IMG/VR virus record: IMGVR_UViG_3300029266_000838 | Coordinates: 1-23,497 of that record | Length of the DNA: 23,497 nucleotides | Reading direction: 5' to 3' (one strand) | DNA from: a virus | In this document: piece after piece, positions 6,702 to 12,835 of the stretch | Numbering within the stretch: the stretch's first letter is position 1 | Layout of the letters: the number at the start of each line of letters is the position of its first letter | Translations under genes and position numbers: made by a program | The notes under the pieces: generated by a model | The model's database searches: none | Told to the model about the DNA's origin: nothing | The model's input: only the letters and a program-made list of their open reading frames with translations

Positions 6702-7378
6702 TATTTAAACTCCTTAATTAAATTACTAATATATTTTCTATTCTCTTCTATACTTCTAACACCCTGAGATTGGTCATAAGAATAATCTCTACCAACATAA
6801 ATTTGAAAAGATTCTATCTCTGACAAATCCTGAATTTGTGATTTGTTTGAGCAATAAGCATTTCCAAAATTTTCTTCCAGCGTTTCTACACGCCAACTTG
6901 TAGGATTAGCACCATTGTTAGAGAATTTATTATGCATCCAAGGGTACAACTTACTATGATTTTTTCCATTACCACCATTGTTACGAATGATTACAGGTGT
7001 ATAAATATTTCTACCTTTGCACTTTTCATCTTTCAAGACTATGAACCAGCTAACATCAGTAGCCCAACAATCTTCAAGATTTCCTAAGAAAACTGCTCCT
7101 GATTTAATATCTTTGATTCTGCTTTTGAGAGGTTTTCCAAATACTTCTACTAAATCTTTGTAATTAGCAATGATACGAGATGGAAAGTTTCTTAAATTAG
7201 CGTCAAAAAATATCTTTAAAAATGCTACTTCTTTATCAAAATATATTTCTTGCCCATGAGCATGACTGTCAAAGAATATATGACTATGAACATTGTATCT
7301 TTGTGGCATACTTTTTAATCCAATTGACTCATTAGTATCAAATGGTTTTTTATATATGAATTTTCTTTTATTTCCCAT
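6701..7378 (-). CDS. Phage protein of unknown function (225 aa)
   Basis: AAAAGGAG precedes ATG 7378. The protein is rich in aromatic and charged residues. Notable stretches are VHSHIFFDSHAHGQEIYFDK (four histidines), FLGNLEDCWATDVSWFIVLK, VIIRNNGGNGKNHSKLYPWM, and a C-terminal IEENRKYISNLIKEFK helix. The His-rich segment could bind metal, but no enzyme motif is recognisable. The short gap before it contains a 7-bp hairpin (7393-7410). It ends overlapping the 125-aa gene start. Confidence 0.6.
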   Translation of the reverse strand: MGNKRKFIYKKPFDTNESIGLKSMPQRYNVHSHIFFDSHAHGQEIYFDKEVAFLKIFFDANLRNFPSRIIANYKDLVEVFGKPLKSRIKDIKSGAVFLGNLEDCWATDVSWFIVLKDEKCKGRNIYTPVIIRNNGGNGKNHSKLYPWMHNKFSNNGANPTSWRVETLEENFGNAYCSNKSQIQDLSEIESFQIYVGRDYSYDQSQGVRSIEENRKYISNLIKEFK

Positions 7379-7392
7379 ATTTTCTCCTTTTT

Positions 7393-7410
7393 GTGAAATT
7401 GAGGCTCATG
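7393..7410 (-). other. Intergenic hairpin before the 225-aa gene
   Basis: On the minus strand GGGGCTT-ACAT-GAGCCTC pairs over seven positions, two of them G-U, which favours the minus-strand RNA. No U-run follows, so it is more likely a stability or processing element than a terminator. Confidence 0.4.
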
Positions 7411-7466
7411 TAAGCCCCCTTGTTAAGTTTTGTTTATGCAACCAATAGATAGGTATACCCTTAAAA

Positions 7467-7772
7467 TTAAACATTAGACCAATCATGTTTTACAAACTCT
7501 TCAGTTATCCAAGCATCCTCTGAACCAAATGAAGTTGTTTCATGCACCAAATGGCAAACTCTAACTTTTCTATTTCTTTCCGGATGTAAGATATTCAAAT
7601 TAACTTGATTCATATCAACTAAAAGATTAAAAACTTTTAGTAACTGTGTATCAGCATCAGATATATCTGTCGTGTCTCCGGTACTTCTATCTACTTTCGT
7701 ATAAATTTCATTACATATTTTTACTATTTCTATTGTTGTTTTATTGAGCAACTCCTCGTTTCTTATTGTCAT
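7467..7772 (-). CDS. Phage protein of unknown function (101 aa)
   Basis: ATATGGAG precedes the ATG by five bases. The first 60 residues look alpha-helical (NEELLNKTTIEIVKICNEIY, then DADTQLLKVFNLLVDMNQVN). They are followed by RKVRVCHLVHETTSFGSEDA and WITEEFVKHDW. No family recognised. A perfect copy of the 16-bp palindrome lies between its ribosome binding site and the preceding stop codon. Confidence 0.6.
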   Translation of the reverse strand: MTIRNEELLNKTTIEIVKICNEIYTKVDRSTGDTTDISDADTQLLKVFNLLVDMNQVNLNILHPERNRKVRVCHLVHETTSFGSEDAWITEEFVKHDWSNV

Positions 7773-7789
7773 AATGACTCCATATTATT

Positions 7790-7805
7790 TATTAACAGGT
7801 TAATA
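7790..7805. repeat. 16-bp palindrome, copy 4 (perfect)
   Basis: TATTAACAGGTTAATA, starting one base after the stop codon of the 67-aa gene and ending before the ribosome binding site of the 101-aa gene (minus strand). Confidence 0.85.
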
Positions 7806-7806
7806 T

Positions 7807-8010
7807 TTATTCTCCAAGTACCACAAATCCATTAGCTTTAACTTTAGCTAAAGTCGTTTCATTGATTCCTCGTAAATACCAAACACCATACCTATCTTGA
7901 TAGGATTTTTCCCTTACAGGGTCTTCTACACCACCAATGTTCATTCCATAAAAATCTTGTAGATAACAAGATAGTTTATAAACAGCATATTCATAGTTTT
8001 TTTTCTTCAT
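7807..8010 (-). CDS. Small phage protein of unknown function (67 aa)
   Basis: The sequence runs KKKNYEYAVYKLSCYLQDFY, then MNIGGVEDP, and YQDRYGVWYLRGINETTLAK with a final VKANGFVVLGE. The ending reads like a short strand-helix-strand unit. No family is recognised. Its ATG overlaps the stop codon of the 47-aa gene (ATGA), a classic coupling overlap. Confidence 0.6.
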   Translation of the reverse strand: MKKKNYEYAVYKLSCYLQDFYGMNIGGVEDPVREKSYQDRYGVWYLRGINETTLAKVKANGFVVLGE

Positions 8011-8150
8011 AACTTATCCTTTTTTATAGTTGGAAAGTGTCCTTGTTTAACTAGTCTAGTTTTCTTATCAATTGCTTGACTTAAAGTTCTAAATTTAGCC
8101 ACCGGAACAACACTCTTTATCAATTCTTGATATACAAATATCTTATACAT
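8007..8150 (-). CDS. Small phage protein of unknown function (47 aa)
   Basis: A short gene supported by AAGGAG six bases before ATG 8150, by an 8-base overlap with the end of the 59-aa gene upstream, and by an ATGA overlap with the gene downstream. It has a strand-helix opening (MYKIFVYQELIKSVVPVAKF) and a basic tail (DKKTRLVKQGHFPTIKKDKL). Function unknown. It fills what otherwise looks like a gene-free gap. Confidence 0.7.
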   Translation of the reverse strand: MYKIFVYQELIKSVVPVAKFRTLSQAIDKKTRLVKQGHFPTIKKDKL

Positions 8151-8322
8151 CTTTTACTCCTTTTTTAACTACATAAAGATAAGAACTATTGCTTCTTTTA
8201 GTCATGTAACCAATATGATCTATATCATCAATTACACATTCTCCAATTTTATTTGAGTTATCTAATTTTTTATTCTCTAAATAACAAGGCAACCCACCAA
8301 ATTCAATTACTGGTTTACTCAT
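8143..8322 (-). CDS. Small phage protein of unknown function (59 aa)
   Basis: The ATG at 8322 lies inside the end of the 87-aa gene and AAGGAG precedes it by six bases. The protein runs MSKPVIEFGGLPCYLENKKL, then GECVIDDIDHIGYMTKRSNS and a SYLYVVKKGVKDV ending. The sequence reads as beta strands separated by turns. No family is recognised. The stop codon overlaps the start of the 47-aa gene, so it is one link in a chain of overlapping small genes. Confidence 0.65.
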   Translation of the reverse strand: MSKPVIEFGGLPCYLENKKLDNSNKIGECVIDDIDHIGYMTKRSNSSYLYVVKKGVKDV

Positions 8323-8578
8323 TAGCTTTTACTCCTTCTTTAAATTCAATCATTTCTCCTAACCATGCACCAAGAGGTCTGATAATATTAAAATCATCTG
8401 TTGGTTCACAATCTTCAATGTTTACTTCCCATCTTTTCCAAACATTACTAAGTTCATTTAGTAATACATCTATAATCACATATCTGTATTTACAATGTAT
8501 TACTTTTGCCGGATAGATTTTGTTGTTATCAGTCCAGTCTTTGTAATAAATTTTTTGTCCTCTTTCTAATTTAGCCAT
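8315..8578 (-). CDS. Small beta-rich phage protein (87 aa)
   Basis: The ATG at 8578 is preferred over the longer frame because it overlaps the stop codon of the preceding gene (TAATG) and has AAAGGTG upstream. MAKLERGQKIYYKDWTDNNK, IYPAKVIHCKYRYVIIDVLL and VWKRWEVNIEDCEPTDDF look like a compact barrel of short strands, similar in rhythm to small Tudor/SH3-type modules. That is inference, not a recognised domain. The tail is LGAWLGEMIEFKEGVKANE. Confidence 0.6.
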   Translation of the reverse strand: MAKLERGQKIYYKDWTDNNKIYPAKVIHCKYRYVIIDVLLNELSNVWKRWEVNIEDCEPTDDFNIIRPLGAWLGEMIEFKEGVKANE

Positions 8579-8757
8579 TAGCTTTTCACCTTTATATATT
8601 GTCTTGTTAAAGAATGTTTGAACCAATCAGTATTTGTTTTCTTATCTGAAAACATATACATAATAGGCTCGTCTTTACTCAACTGTGATTGTGTCCAAAA
8701 GTTCTTAAAAATATTTTTAATATCTTTTAAATCTTTTGTATAAATATTATTTTCCAT
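8578..8757 (-). CDS. Small phage protein of unknown function (59 aa)
   Basis: The start is placed at ATG 8757, with GGAG five bases upstream. The longer frame would run back into the hammerhead ribozyme leader and is rejected. Residues MENNIYTKDLKDIKNIFKNF and WTQSQLSKDEPIMYMFSDKK form a helix and a probable strand, followed by a basic end. Function unknown. After ribozyme cleavage this would be the first gene on a new 5' end, with a leader of 43 bases. Confidence 0.6.
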   Translation of the reverse strand: MENNIYTKDLKDIKNIFKNFWTQSQLSKDEPIMYMFSDKKTNTDWFKHSLTRQYIKVKS

Positions 8758-8789
8758 ACTTACTCCATTTTTATTATTTACTATCAATT

Positions 8790-8860
8790 GATAGCACCAA
8801 TAACACCCCAATCATTGGGATGTTTTCATAGCATCTCAGCTAATCATCAGTTGGTTTATC
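8790..8860 (-). ncRNA. Type I hammerhead ribozyme C
   Basis: Read on the minus strand. Stem I is ACCAA (8855-8851) with UUGGU (8800-8796), extended past an internal loop by GAUA (8860-8857) with UAUC (8793-8790). The core CUGAUGA is at 8850-8844. Stem II is UUAGC/GCUAU around loop UGAGAU, with a U-U at its base. GAA is at 8827-8825. Stem III is ten pairs, AACAUCCCAA/UUGGGGUGUU with a UGA loop and one U-G. The cleavage triplet is UUA, so the cut falls between 8801 and 8800. All invariant hammerhead residues are present. The stop codon of the 75-aa gene (8858-8856) lies within stem I, and the ribosome binding site of the 59-aa gene follows. Confidence 0.94.
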
Positions 8861-9083
8861 TCAATCCAATTTTTCTTTCCAAGTGCATAGTAATCACTTG
8901 TCTCATATTTTTAATAACATAATCGAATTGTTTAGGGTTAGCTTTTGCTATCGCAAATAGAGAATCCATATCATGAGGAATTACATTCTCAATCATGGAT
9001 TTTTTACTTACATACGATTTAAGTTCTCGCATCAAATCGTCTTCTAAGTCTTCTAATGTGTCTAAGTATTTTGATTTTTTCAT
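8856..9083 (-). CDS. Small helical phage protein (75 aa), ribozyme-flanked
   Basis: A charged, apparently all-helical protein: LDTLEDLEDDLMRELKSYVS, then SLFAIAKANPKQFDYVIKNM and RQVITMHLERKIGLR. GGAGG precedes the ATG and lies in the loop of a short GACC/GGTC hairpin that might limit initiation. The gene is flanked by two hammerhead ribozymes (B upstream, C at its stop codon), so it would be cut out as its own monocistronic RNA. No family is recognised. Confidence 0.65.
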   Translation of the reverse strand: MKKSKYLDTLEDLEDDLMRELKSYVSKKSMIENVIPHDMDSLFAIAKANPKQFDYVIKNMRQVITMHLERKIGLR

Positions 9084-9109
9084 AATTTCGACCCTCCAAG
9101 GTCATATTA

Positions 9110-9180
9110 AATTACCAATAACAGACAGCACTCGCTATCTGTTTTCATGTCATCTCAGACAATCATCAGTTGGTTTAATT
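9110..9180 (-). ncRNA. Type I hammerhead ribozyme B
   Basis: Minus strand. Stem I is ACCAA (9174-9170) with UUGGU (9118-9114), extended by AAUU/AAUU. The core CUGAUGA is at 9169-9163. Stem II is UUGUC/GACAU with loop UGAGAU. GAA is at 9046+100 offset, i.e. 9146-9144. Stem III is ten pairs, AACAGAUAGC/GCUGUCUGUU, with tetraloop GAGU and one U-G pair. The triplet is UUA and the cut falls between 9119 and 9118. Stem II differs from copies A and C at paired positions (UGUC/GACA against UAGC/GCUA), a compensatory change. It follows the VWA gene and precedes the 75-aa gene. Confidence 0.94.
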
Positions 9181-9195
9181 ATTAACAGGTTAATA
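9180..9195. repeat. 16-bp palindrome, copy 5 (perfect)
   Basis: TATTAACAGGTTAATA, identical to copy 4. It lies between the VWA-gene stop codon and hammerhead B. Confidence 0.85.
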
Positions 9196-9200
9196 GTCAA

Positions 9201-9216
9201 TGTTGCCTAAGCAACA
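9201..9216 (-). other. Hairpin with the VWA stop codon in its loop
   Basis: TGTTGC-CTAA-GCAACA: six perfect pairs, with the TAG stop codon (minus strand) in the four-base loop. It may protect the 3' end of the VWA message. Confidence 0.5.
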
Positions 9217-10313
9217 TCAACTATATCTCCAAAGGTGAAGTAACTTGAAGTCTCGGTGGTAGCCCAAACTACAGGATATTCAGGCTCAGTACATGGCGTA
9301 CAATAACCATCAGTAAGATAGATTAAGAATGAGATATCATTGTCTAACTCTTTATCTATATATTTGATTACAGGTTCATAATCAGTGCAACCACCTCTCA
9401 TGTAATGTAATTCAATCTCTTCACCTCTACCAAAGGTATCAACTCTTCTAACAGCATCATCACAATAGATAACTGTAAGCTCTTCGAAGTCAGCCACTTC
9501 TTTAATGTCATTTGCACAACTTATGTACATGGCTTGATCTTCTTTATTTGTAGAACCACTGATATCAATAGCAAGAACGCCTTTAGCACTCGGCTTTTTT
9601 TCACAACTAGGCAAGTAAAGGTCTTGATGTATAAACCTTCTATTTACATTATTGAAGTTGTAATCGCTAGATGGGACTTTGTCCAATACTAAGTTCATTA
9701 GGATTTCCTCCCAAGATACTGAATTGTCTTTTACGACATCCATCATGCCTTTAGTAGCATCTCCCATACCTTTACTTGAGAAACCCTTAGCACTTTGCTC
9801 TGCTTGAAGCACTTGTATTGTTACCTCTATGTCTGCATCTTTTACTTGAGATTCTGTGAGTTTCTCTCCATCATCTCCAACAGCATCAATAACCTCTCCA
9901 ACCAATTGGGCGTTATCGTGTTGCTTATCTTTGAATACTTGATCATAGACAGTTTCAGTTTTTTGATTGACATATTTTCTATCAAACAATCCACCATCAG
10001 GCAAAACAAACTTATGCTCAAATAGTACTGCATTGATAACGTAATCACCGGCAACATTCCAATATTGAGGACATCTATTTTTTCTTCTCAGGTGGTGTTT
10101 GAAAACGATATGTAAAACTTCGTGAGCAATAACACCAACTCTTTCTTGATGGGTAATACTCAATACAAAGTCCTTGTTATAGAACAAGTGAGTACCATCA
10201 ACAGCCATAGTATCAATATCATCTCTTTCAACCATCACCATTCCTAAAGCAATCTTTCCAAAAAAGGGATGTTTGATAATAAGTTCAGTCCTAGCTTTCG
10301 TCATTTCTTGCAT
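9207..10313 (-). CDS. Putative metallopeptidase/VWA-domain protein (DUF2201-like)
   Basis: A 368-residue protein. The N-terminal part has HPFFGKIALGM and, at residues 64-68, HEVLH followed by FKHH, a zinc-metallopeptidase HExxH motif, then YWNVAGDYVINA. The C-terminal part from about 245 has AIDISGS (DxSGS, a metal-adhesion VWA motif at 250-254), IYCDDAV, RGGCTDYEPVI and IYLTDGYC. This two-part layout matches the metallopeptidase plus VWA-like (DUF2201) proteins usually encoded beside MoxR ATPases. The ATG at 10313 follows the upstream stop after two bases; a GTG at 10328 is an alternative. Likely partner of the MoxR ATPase 1 kb upstream. Substrate unknown. Confidence 0.85.
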   Translation of the reverse strand: MQEMTKARTELIIKHPFFGKIALGMVMVERDDIDTMAVDGTHLFYNKDFVLSITHQERVGVIAHEVLHIVFKHHLRRKNRCPQYWNVAGDYVINAVLFEHKFVLPDGGLFDRKYVNQKTETVYDQVFKDKQHDNAQLVGEVIDAVGDDGEKLTESQVKDADIEVTIQVLQAEQSAKGFSSKGMGDATKGMMDVVKDNSVSWEEILMNLVLDKVPSSDYNFNNVNRRFIHQDLYLPSCEKKPSAKGVLAIDISGSTNKEDQAMYISCANDIKEVADFEELTVIYCDDAVRRVDTFGRGEEIELHYMRGGCTDYEPVIKYIDKELDNDISFLIYLTDGYCTPCTEPEYPVVWATTETSSYFTFGDIVDVA

Positions 10314-10315
10314 TA

Positions 10316-11191
10316 TCAATCTAACCACCCTTCAAGACCTTCGATAATCTCATCAGATTTATCAGCTAATTCTTTAGCCTTATCTTTATCATCTCTCAAT
10401 GATTGAGCATCGATGTTTTTGCCAGTGAAAATATCCATCAGACCTTGATGAGCCTTATGAATTTTTGAATCACCACCAATATTTAATGCCGGTATAACTT
10501 CGCAAAGTTCCATAACTTTATCAAGCGTTGAATCTCTAAATGTTTCACCTGCTTTTATTTTTTCTGAAAAGTGTCCAAGTACGCCATTGATTTTATCAGT
10601 AACATCTTTGGTTATCTTTTCAACTCTATCCTCTTCTTGCTTCTTAGCATTTTGTTTAAGTTCGTCAATCTCATCTTTAGATAAATTAATTCTAATATCA
10701 TCAGTTGATGGAACGACATTCTTAATAACTTCGCAAGAAAAATACTCTCCAATTTCAGTCTCATGAGGGAAATCATTTGAATCAAAGTTAGCACCAAATT
10801 CATGCTCGGCACTTTTGATAATCTCCGGATATTCAGAAACAAACTGTTTTACCAATTTCTCTCTATCATCTCTATATTCTGAAAACCTTTTCTCAAACCT
10901 ATCTTTTGCATCGATAGGTAATAAGTAGTTTCCATTGTTATCCCATGCATGACAAAAACCTCTATATCCAGCACCTGAATAAATGCAGTCAGTTCTTATC
11001 TGTCCATCAATTTTTTTAATCTCTTTTAATGTTTTGGACTTAGTAAGTTTCTTAGAAACTGAATACAAACTTGCATCAGTATTAGAATCATTACCTATTT
11101 TTTCTGATAAGGATTTATCAGTTTTAGTCCCACCCCATTTCTTGAGTTCAACCTTGATGAGCATGGCTTTTTCGTTTAAGGCTACTGCCAT
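10316..11191 (-). CDS. DUF3150-like protein of the MoxR/VWA module
   Basis: A 291-residue protein with an N-terminal segment MLIKVELKKWGGTKTDKSLS, a middle region with GFCHAWDNNGNYLLPIDAKD and FVSEYPEIIKSAEHEFGANF followed by DSNDFP, and a highly charged helical C-terminal half (LKQNAKKQEEDRVEKITKDV). The pattern of a W at about 19, an R/H-W-D-G-LLP element and N-DFP resembles the DUF3150-type proteins found between MoxR ATPases and VWA proteins in phages and plasmids. The assignment is by pattern and neighbourhood. Probably an adaptor or substrate-binding part of the complex (inference). ATAGGAG precedes the ATG; hammerhead A lies in its leader. Confidence 0.65.
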   Translation of the reverse strand: MAVALNEKAMLIKVELKKWGGTKTDKSLSEKIGNDSNTDASLYSVSKKLTKSKTLKEIKKIDGQIRTDCIYSGAGYRGFCHAWDNNGNYLLPIDAKDRFEKRFSEYRDDREKLVKQFVSEYPEIIKSAEHEFGANFDSNDFPHETEIGEYFSCEVIKNVVPSTDDIRINLSKDEIDELKQNAKKQEEDRVEKITKDVTDKINGVLGHFSEKIKAGETFRDSTLDKVMELCEVIPALNIGGDSKIHKAHQGLMDIFTGKNIDAQSLRDDKDKAKELADKSDEIIEGLEGWLD

Positions 11192-11209
11192 AAAAATACT
11201 CCTATATTT

Positions 11210-11231
11210 AAGTATTAATTAGTTAATACTT
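11210..11231. repeat. 16-bp palindrome, copy 6, within a 22-bp inverted repeat
   Basis: AAGTATTAA-TTAG-TTAATACTT has perfect 9-base arms, extending the family motif TATTAATTAGTTAATA (one mismatch to consensus). It lies in the leader of the DUF3150-like gene, directly after hammerhead A. Confidence 0.75.
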
Positions 11232-11338
11232 GTTACCAATATGAATCTAACCATTAAGGAAAAACAAAGTTATAAACAACTTTATTTTTTACAGATTCAT
11301 TTCATAGCATTTCAGCTAATCATCAGTTGGTTTAAAGC
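11228..11338 (-). ncRNA. Type I hammerhead ribozyme A with long stem III
   Basis: Minus strand. Stem I is ACCAA (11331-11327) with UUGGU (11239-11235), extended by GCUU/AAGU across an internal loop. The core CUGAUGA is at 11326-11320. Stem II is UUAGC/GCUAU with loop UGAAAU. GAA is at 11303-11301. Stem III is AUGAAUCU/AGAUUCAU (eight pairs), whose end carries a second hairpin of 12 pairs (11289-11278 with 11271-11260). The triplet is AUA and the cut falls between 11240 and 11239. The MoxR stop codon (11334-11332) lies in the stem I internal loop, so cleavage separates MoxR from the DUF3150-VWA pair. Confidence 0.93.
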
Positions 11339-12321
11339 GTAATGTCTTGATGTTTGATATCAAAATCAATAAACGCTTTAGTCTTTTTCAAATCAGGATT
11401 TGATTCAATTGCATCAGTCATACACAAAATCGCAAACTCATCAGGTAATGTGTCTAAGTATTTCATGAACTTATTGATGTTTTTCTTATCCATTTTCCTA
11501 GCGATTATGCTAGTAATTGCATACAAGATAGCTGGGTCAGACTCAGTATCAAGGCTCTCAGGGTCATTTAAGATTTTATCCAATGATGGTAAACCTCTTA
11601 CAGTTCTCATAAACCCTATCAACTCAGCACTAACTCCTTGTCCAATAGTTCCGGAAAGTAGTTCATGCTCAATATCAGCACTAGGCGATTGAGCCATAAT
11701 TCTTGAAGCATACTCCCAAGTTCTAGGCGTGGCGTTAATTCCCATTTTTGCATTTTTATCAAAAACAAATAGATTCTCAGGTCTATATCTCATATAGGCT
11801 ATGACTTCCGGAATAATTTTTCCACTTGATTTTGCCCAGTCTATCCAATCGTCTACGCAAGGCTCAAATTCAAGATTAATAAATCTACCTGCCAATGCTG
11901 TATTCATTCTATTTGCTCCGGCTTTATCTGACATCCTATTTCCAGCACCAATTATCACAGTTGATTCAGGAAGTGTATATTCGCCAAGTTGTCTATCTTT
12001 AACTAACTGAAACAAAGCGTTTTGTACGCTAGGGCTACCATGAGGTAACTCATCCAAGAACAATATTGTTTTTGGGTCTTTTTCAGTTGGTAAAAATACT
12101 GGTGGATTCCACACAGTAACTCCTTCTTTTACGCTAGGTACTCCTCTTAAATCTACAGGGTCTAGCAATGATACTCTCACATCTCTAATCTCAAAACCAA
12201 GAGACTTTCCAACTTTGTGGATAATCTCCGATTTGCCGACCCCAACTCCACCATAAACAAATGATGGCTGGTTAATAGAAATGAGAGTGGAAAGTGATTT
12301 TTCTAATTGTTTCGCTTTCAT
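11332..12321 (-). CDS. MoxR-family AAA+ ATPase
   Basis: A 329-residue protein with all AAA+ elements: Walker A GGVGVGKS (24-31), Walker B ILFLDEL (86-92), sensor 1 GAGNR (125-129) and an arginine-finger GRF (145-147). The sequence between them (RVSLLDPVDLRGVPSV ... WNPPVFLPT) is typical of MoxR/CobS-type ATPases, with a helical lid afterwards (ATPRTWEYASRIM). MoxR ATPases act as chaperone-like remodelers together with VWA proteins, and one lies downstream. GGAG precedes the ATG by five bases. The transcript is bounded by a probable type III hammerhead upstream and hammerhead A at the stop codon, so this message may be isolated from its partners. Confidence 0.9.
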   Translation of the reverse strand: MKAKQLEKSLSTLISINQPSFVYGGVGVGKSEIIHKVGKSLGFEIRDVRVSLLDPVDLRGVPSVKEGVTVWNPPVFLPTEKDPKTILFLDELPHGSPSVQNALFQLVKDRQLGEYTLPESTVIIGAGNRMSDKAGANRMNTALAGRFINLEFEPCVDDWIDWAKSSGKIIPEVIAYMRYRPENLFVFDKNAKMGINATPRTWEYASRIMAQSPSADIEHELLSGTIGQGVSAELIGFMRTVRGLPSLDKILNDPESLDTESDPAILYAITSIIARKMDKKNINKFMKYLDTLPDEFAILCMTDAIESNPDLKKTKAFIDFDIKHQDITL

Positions 12322-12355
12322 ATTTACTCCATTTTTGCGATTAATAAAACTGAAA

Positions 12356-12410
12356 TGACTATTTCGCAGTAACTCATTCAGGCATGGGTACTAATCCCAT
12401 GCGATAGTCA
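12356..12410 (-). ncRNA. Probable type III hammerhead ribozyme E, altered core
   Basis: Minus strand. UGACUAU (12410-12404) pairs perfectly with AUAGUCA (12362-12356) as stem III. C12403 is the residue before the cut, in triplet AUC. Stem I is GCAUGGG/CCCAUGC with loop AUUAGUA. Then come CUGA-AU-GA (12381-12374), a very short stem II (G-C and U-G around UACU), and GAA (12365-12363). Order and junctions match a stem-III-open hammerhead. However, the core has one extra base compared with CUGANGA, and stem II is only two pairs. It could be an unusual active form or a decaying copy. It lies in the leader of the MoxR gene. Confidence 0.62.
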
Positions 12411-12418
12411 AAATTAAA

Positions 12419-12449
12419 TGGCTAGTTTTAAGGTATGTGGTACTAGCCA
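12419..12449 (-). other. 8-bp hairpin upstream of ribozyme E
   Basis: TGGCTAGT (12419-12426) and ACTAGCCA (12442-12449) form eight perfect pairs around a 15-base loop. It lies between the 42-aa gene and ribozyme E and may protect the 3' end of the upstream message. No U-run follows on the minus strand. Confidence 0.6.
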
Positions 12450-12465
12450 ACCACGAAAAATTTAC

Positions 12466-12594
12466 CTATACACCCTTAGCATTTTCAAATGCTATCTGAA
12501 ATGCTGTTTTCTTTTTTACTTTTGGCTTGTAAATTTTCATAGATATTAATTTATCTTGTTGATTCACAACCACTTTTCTTTTTGATTTTTTCAT
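12466..12594 (-). CDS. Small basic protein (42 aa)
   Basis: A short gene with GGAG five bases before ATG 12594. It follows the 69-aa gene after 31 bases that include a copy of the 16-bp palindrome. The protein is strongly basic: MKKSKRKVVVNQQDKLISMK, then IYKPKVKKKTAFQIAFENAK. Such composition suggests nucleic-acid or RNA polymerase binding, but no family is recognised. Its existence is supported by spacing and ribosome binding site rather than similarity. Confidence 0.6.
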   Translation of the reverse strand: MKKSKRKVVVNQQDKLISMKIYKPKVKKKTAFQIAFENAKGV

Positions 12595-12608
12595 ATGCTC
12601 TCCATAAG

Positions 12609-12624
12609 TATTAATCAGTTAATA
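12609..12624. repeat. 16-bp palindrome, copy 7 (one mismatch)
   Basis: TATTAATCAGTTAATA, one base after the stop codon of the 69-aa gene and before the ribosome binding site of the 42-aa gene (minus strand). Confidence 0.8.
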
Positions 12625-12625
12625 T

Positions 12626-12835
12626 TTAGTATGTTTTTGTTGCTCCCATAACTAGGTGTGCAACATCAATTAGTTTTTCAATAGTTGACTCTCTCATATG
12701 CTTTTGATTTTTCTCATTAACTCTATGATAAGCACCCACGATGTAGGATGCTGTAAACAAATCAACTACCACGCCTTCAACTTTCATTGCTGTTTGGGTC
12801 TCTGATATTTCAAATAATTTTCCTAAAGCACTCAT
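12626..12835 (-). CDS. Small phage protein of unknown function (69 aa)
   Basis: The start at ATG 12835 is chosen because it overlaps the stop of the membrane-protein gene (TAATG); a longer frame would run back through that gene. MSALGKLFEISETQTAMKVE, VVVDLFTASYIVGAYHRVNE, then STIEKLIDVAHLVMGATKTY look like a small alpha/beta or all-helical protein. No family is recognised. Confidence 0.6.
   Translation of the reverse strand: MSALGKLFEISETQTAMKVEGVVVDLFTASYIVGAYHRVNEKNQKHMRESTIEKLIDVAHLVMGATKTY

Noticed and set aside
8831-9178. First read as a simple 27-base dispersed repeat or operator (TCATCAGTTGGTTTA)
   Set aside because: The conserved bases are exactly the hammerhead core and stem I, with paired but variable sequence between them; a ribozyme explains the pattern better.
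12458-12472. GUAUAGGUAA near the end of the 42-aa gene, like a hammerhead cleavage side
   Set aside because: No CUGANGA core upstream; the bases are part of the coding end.
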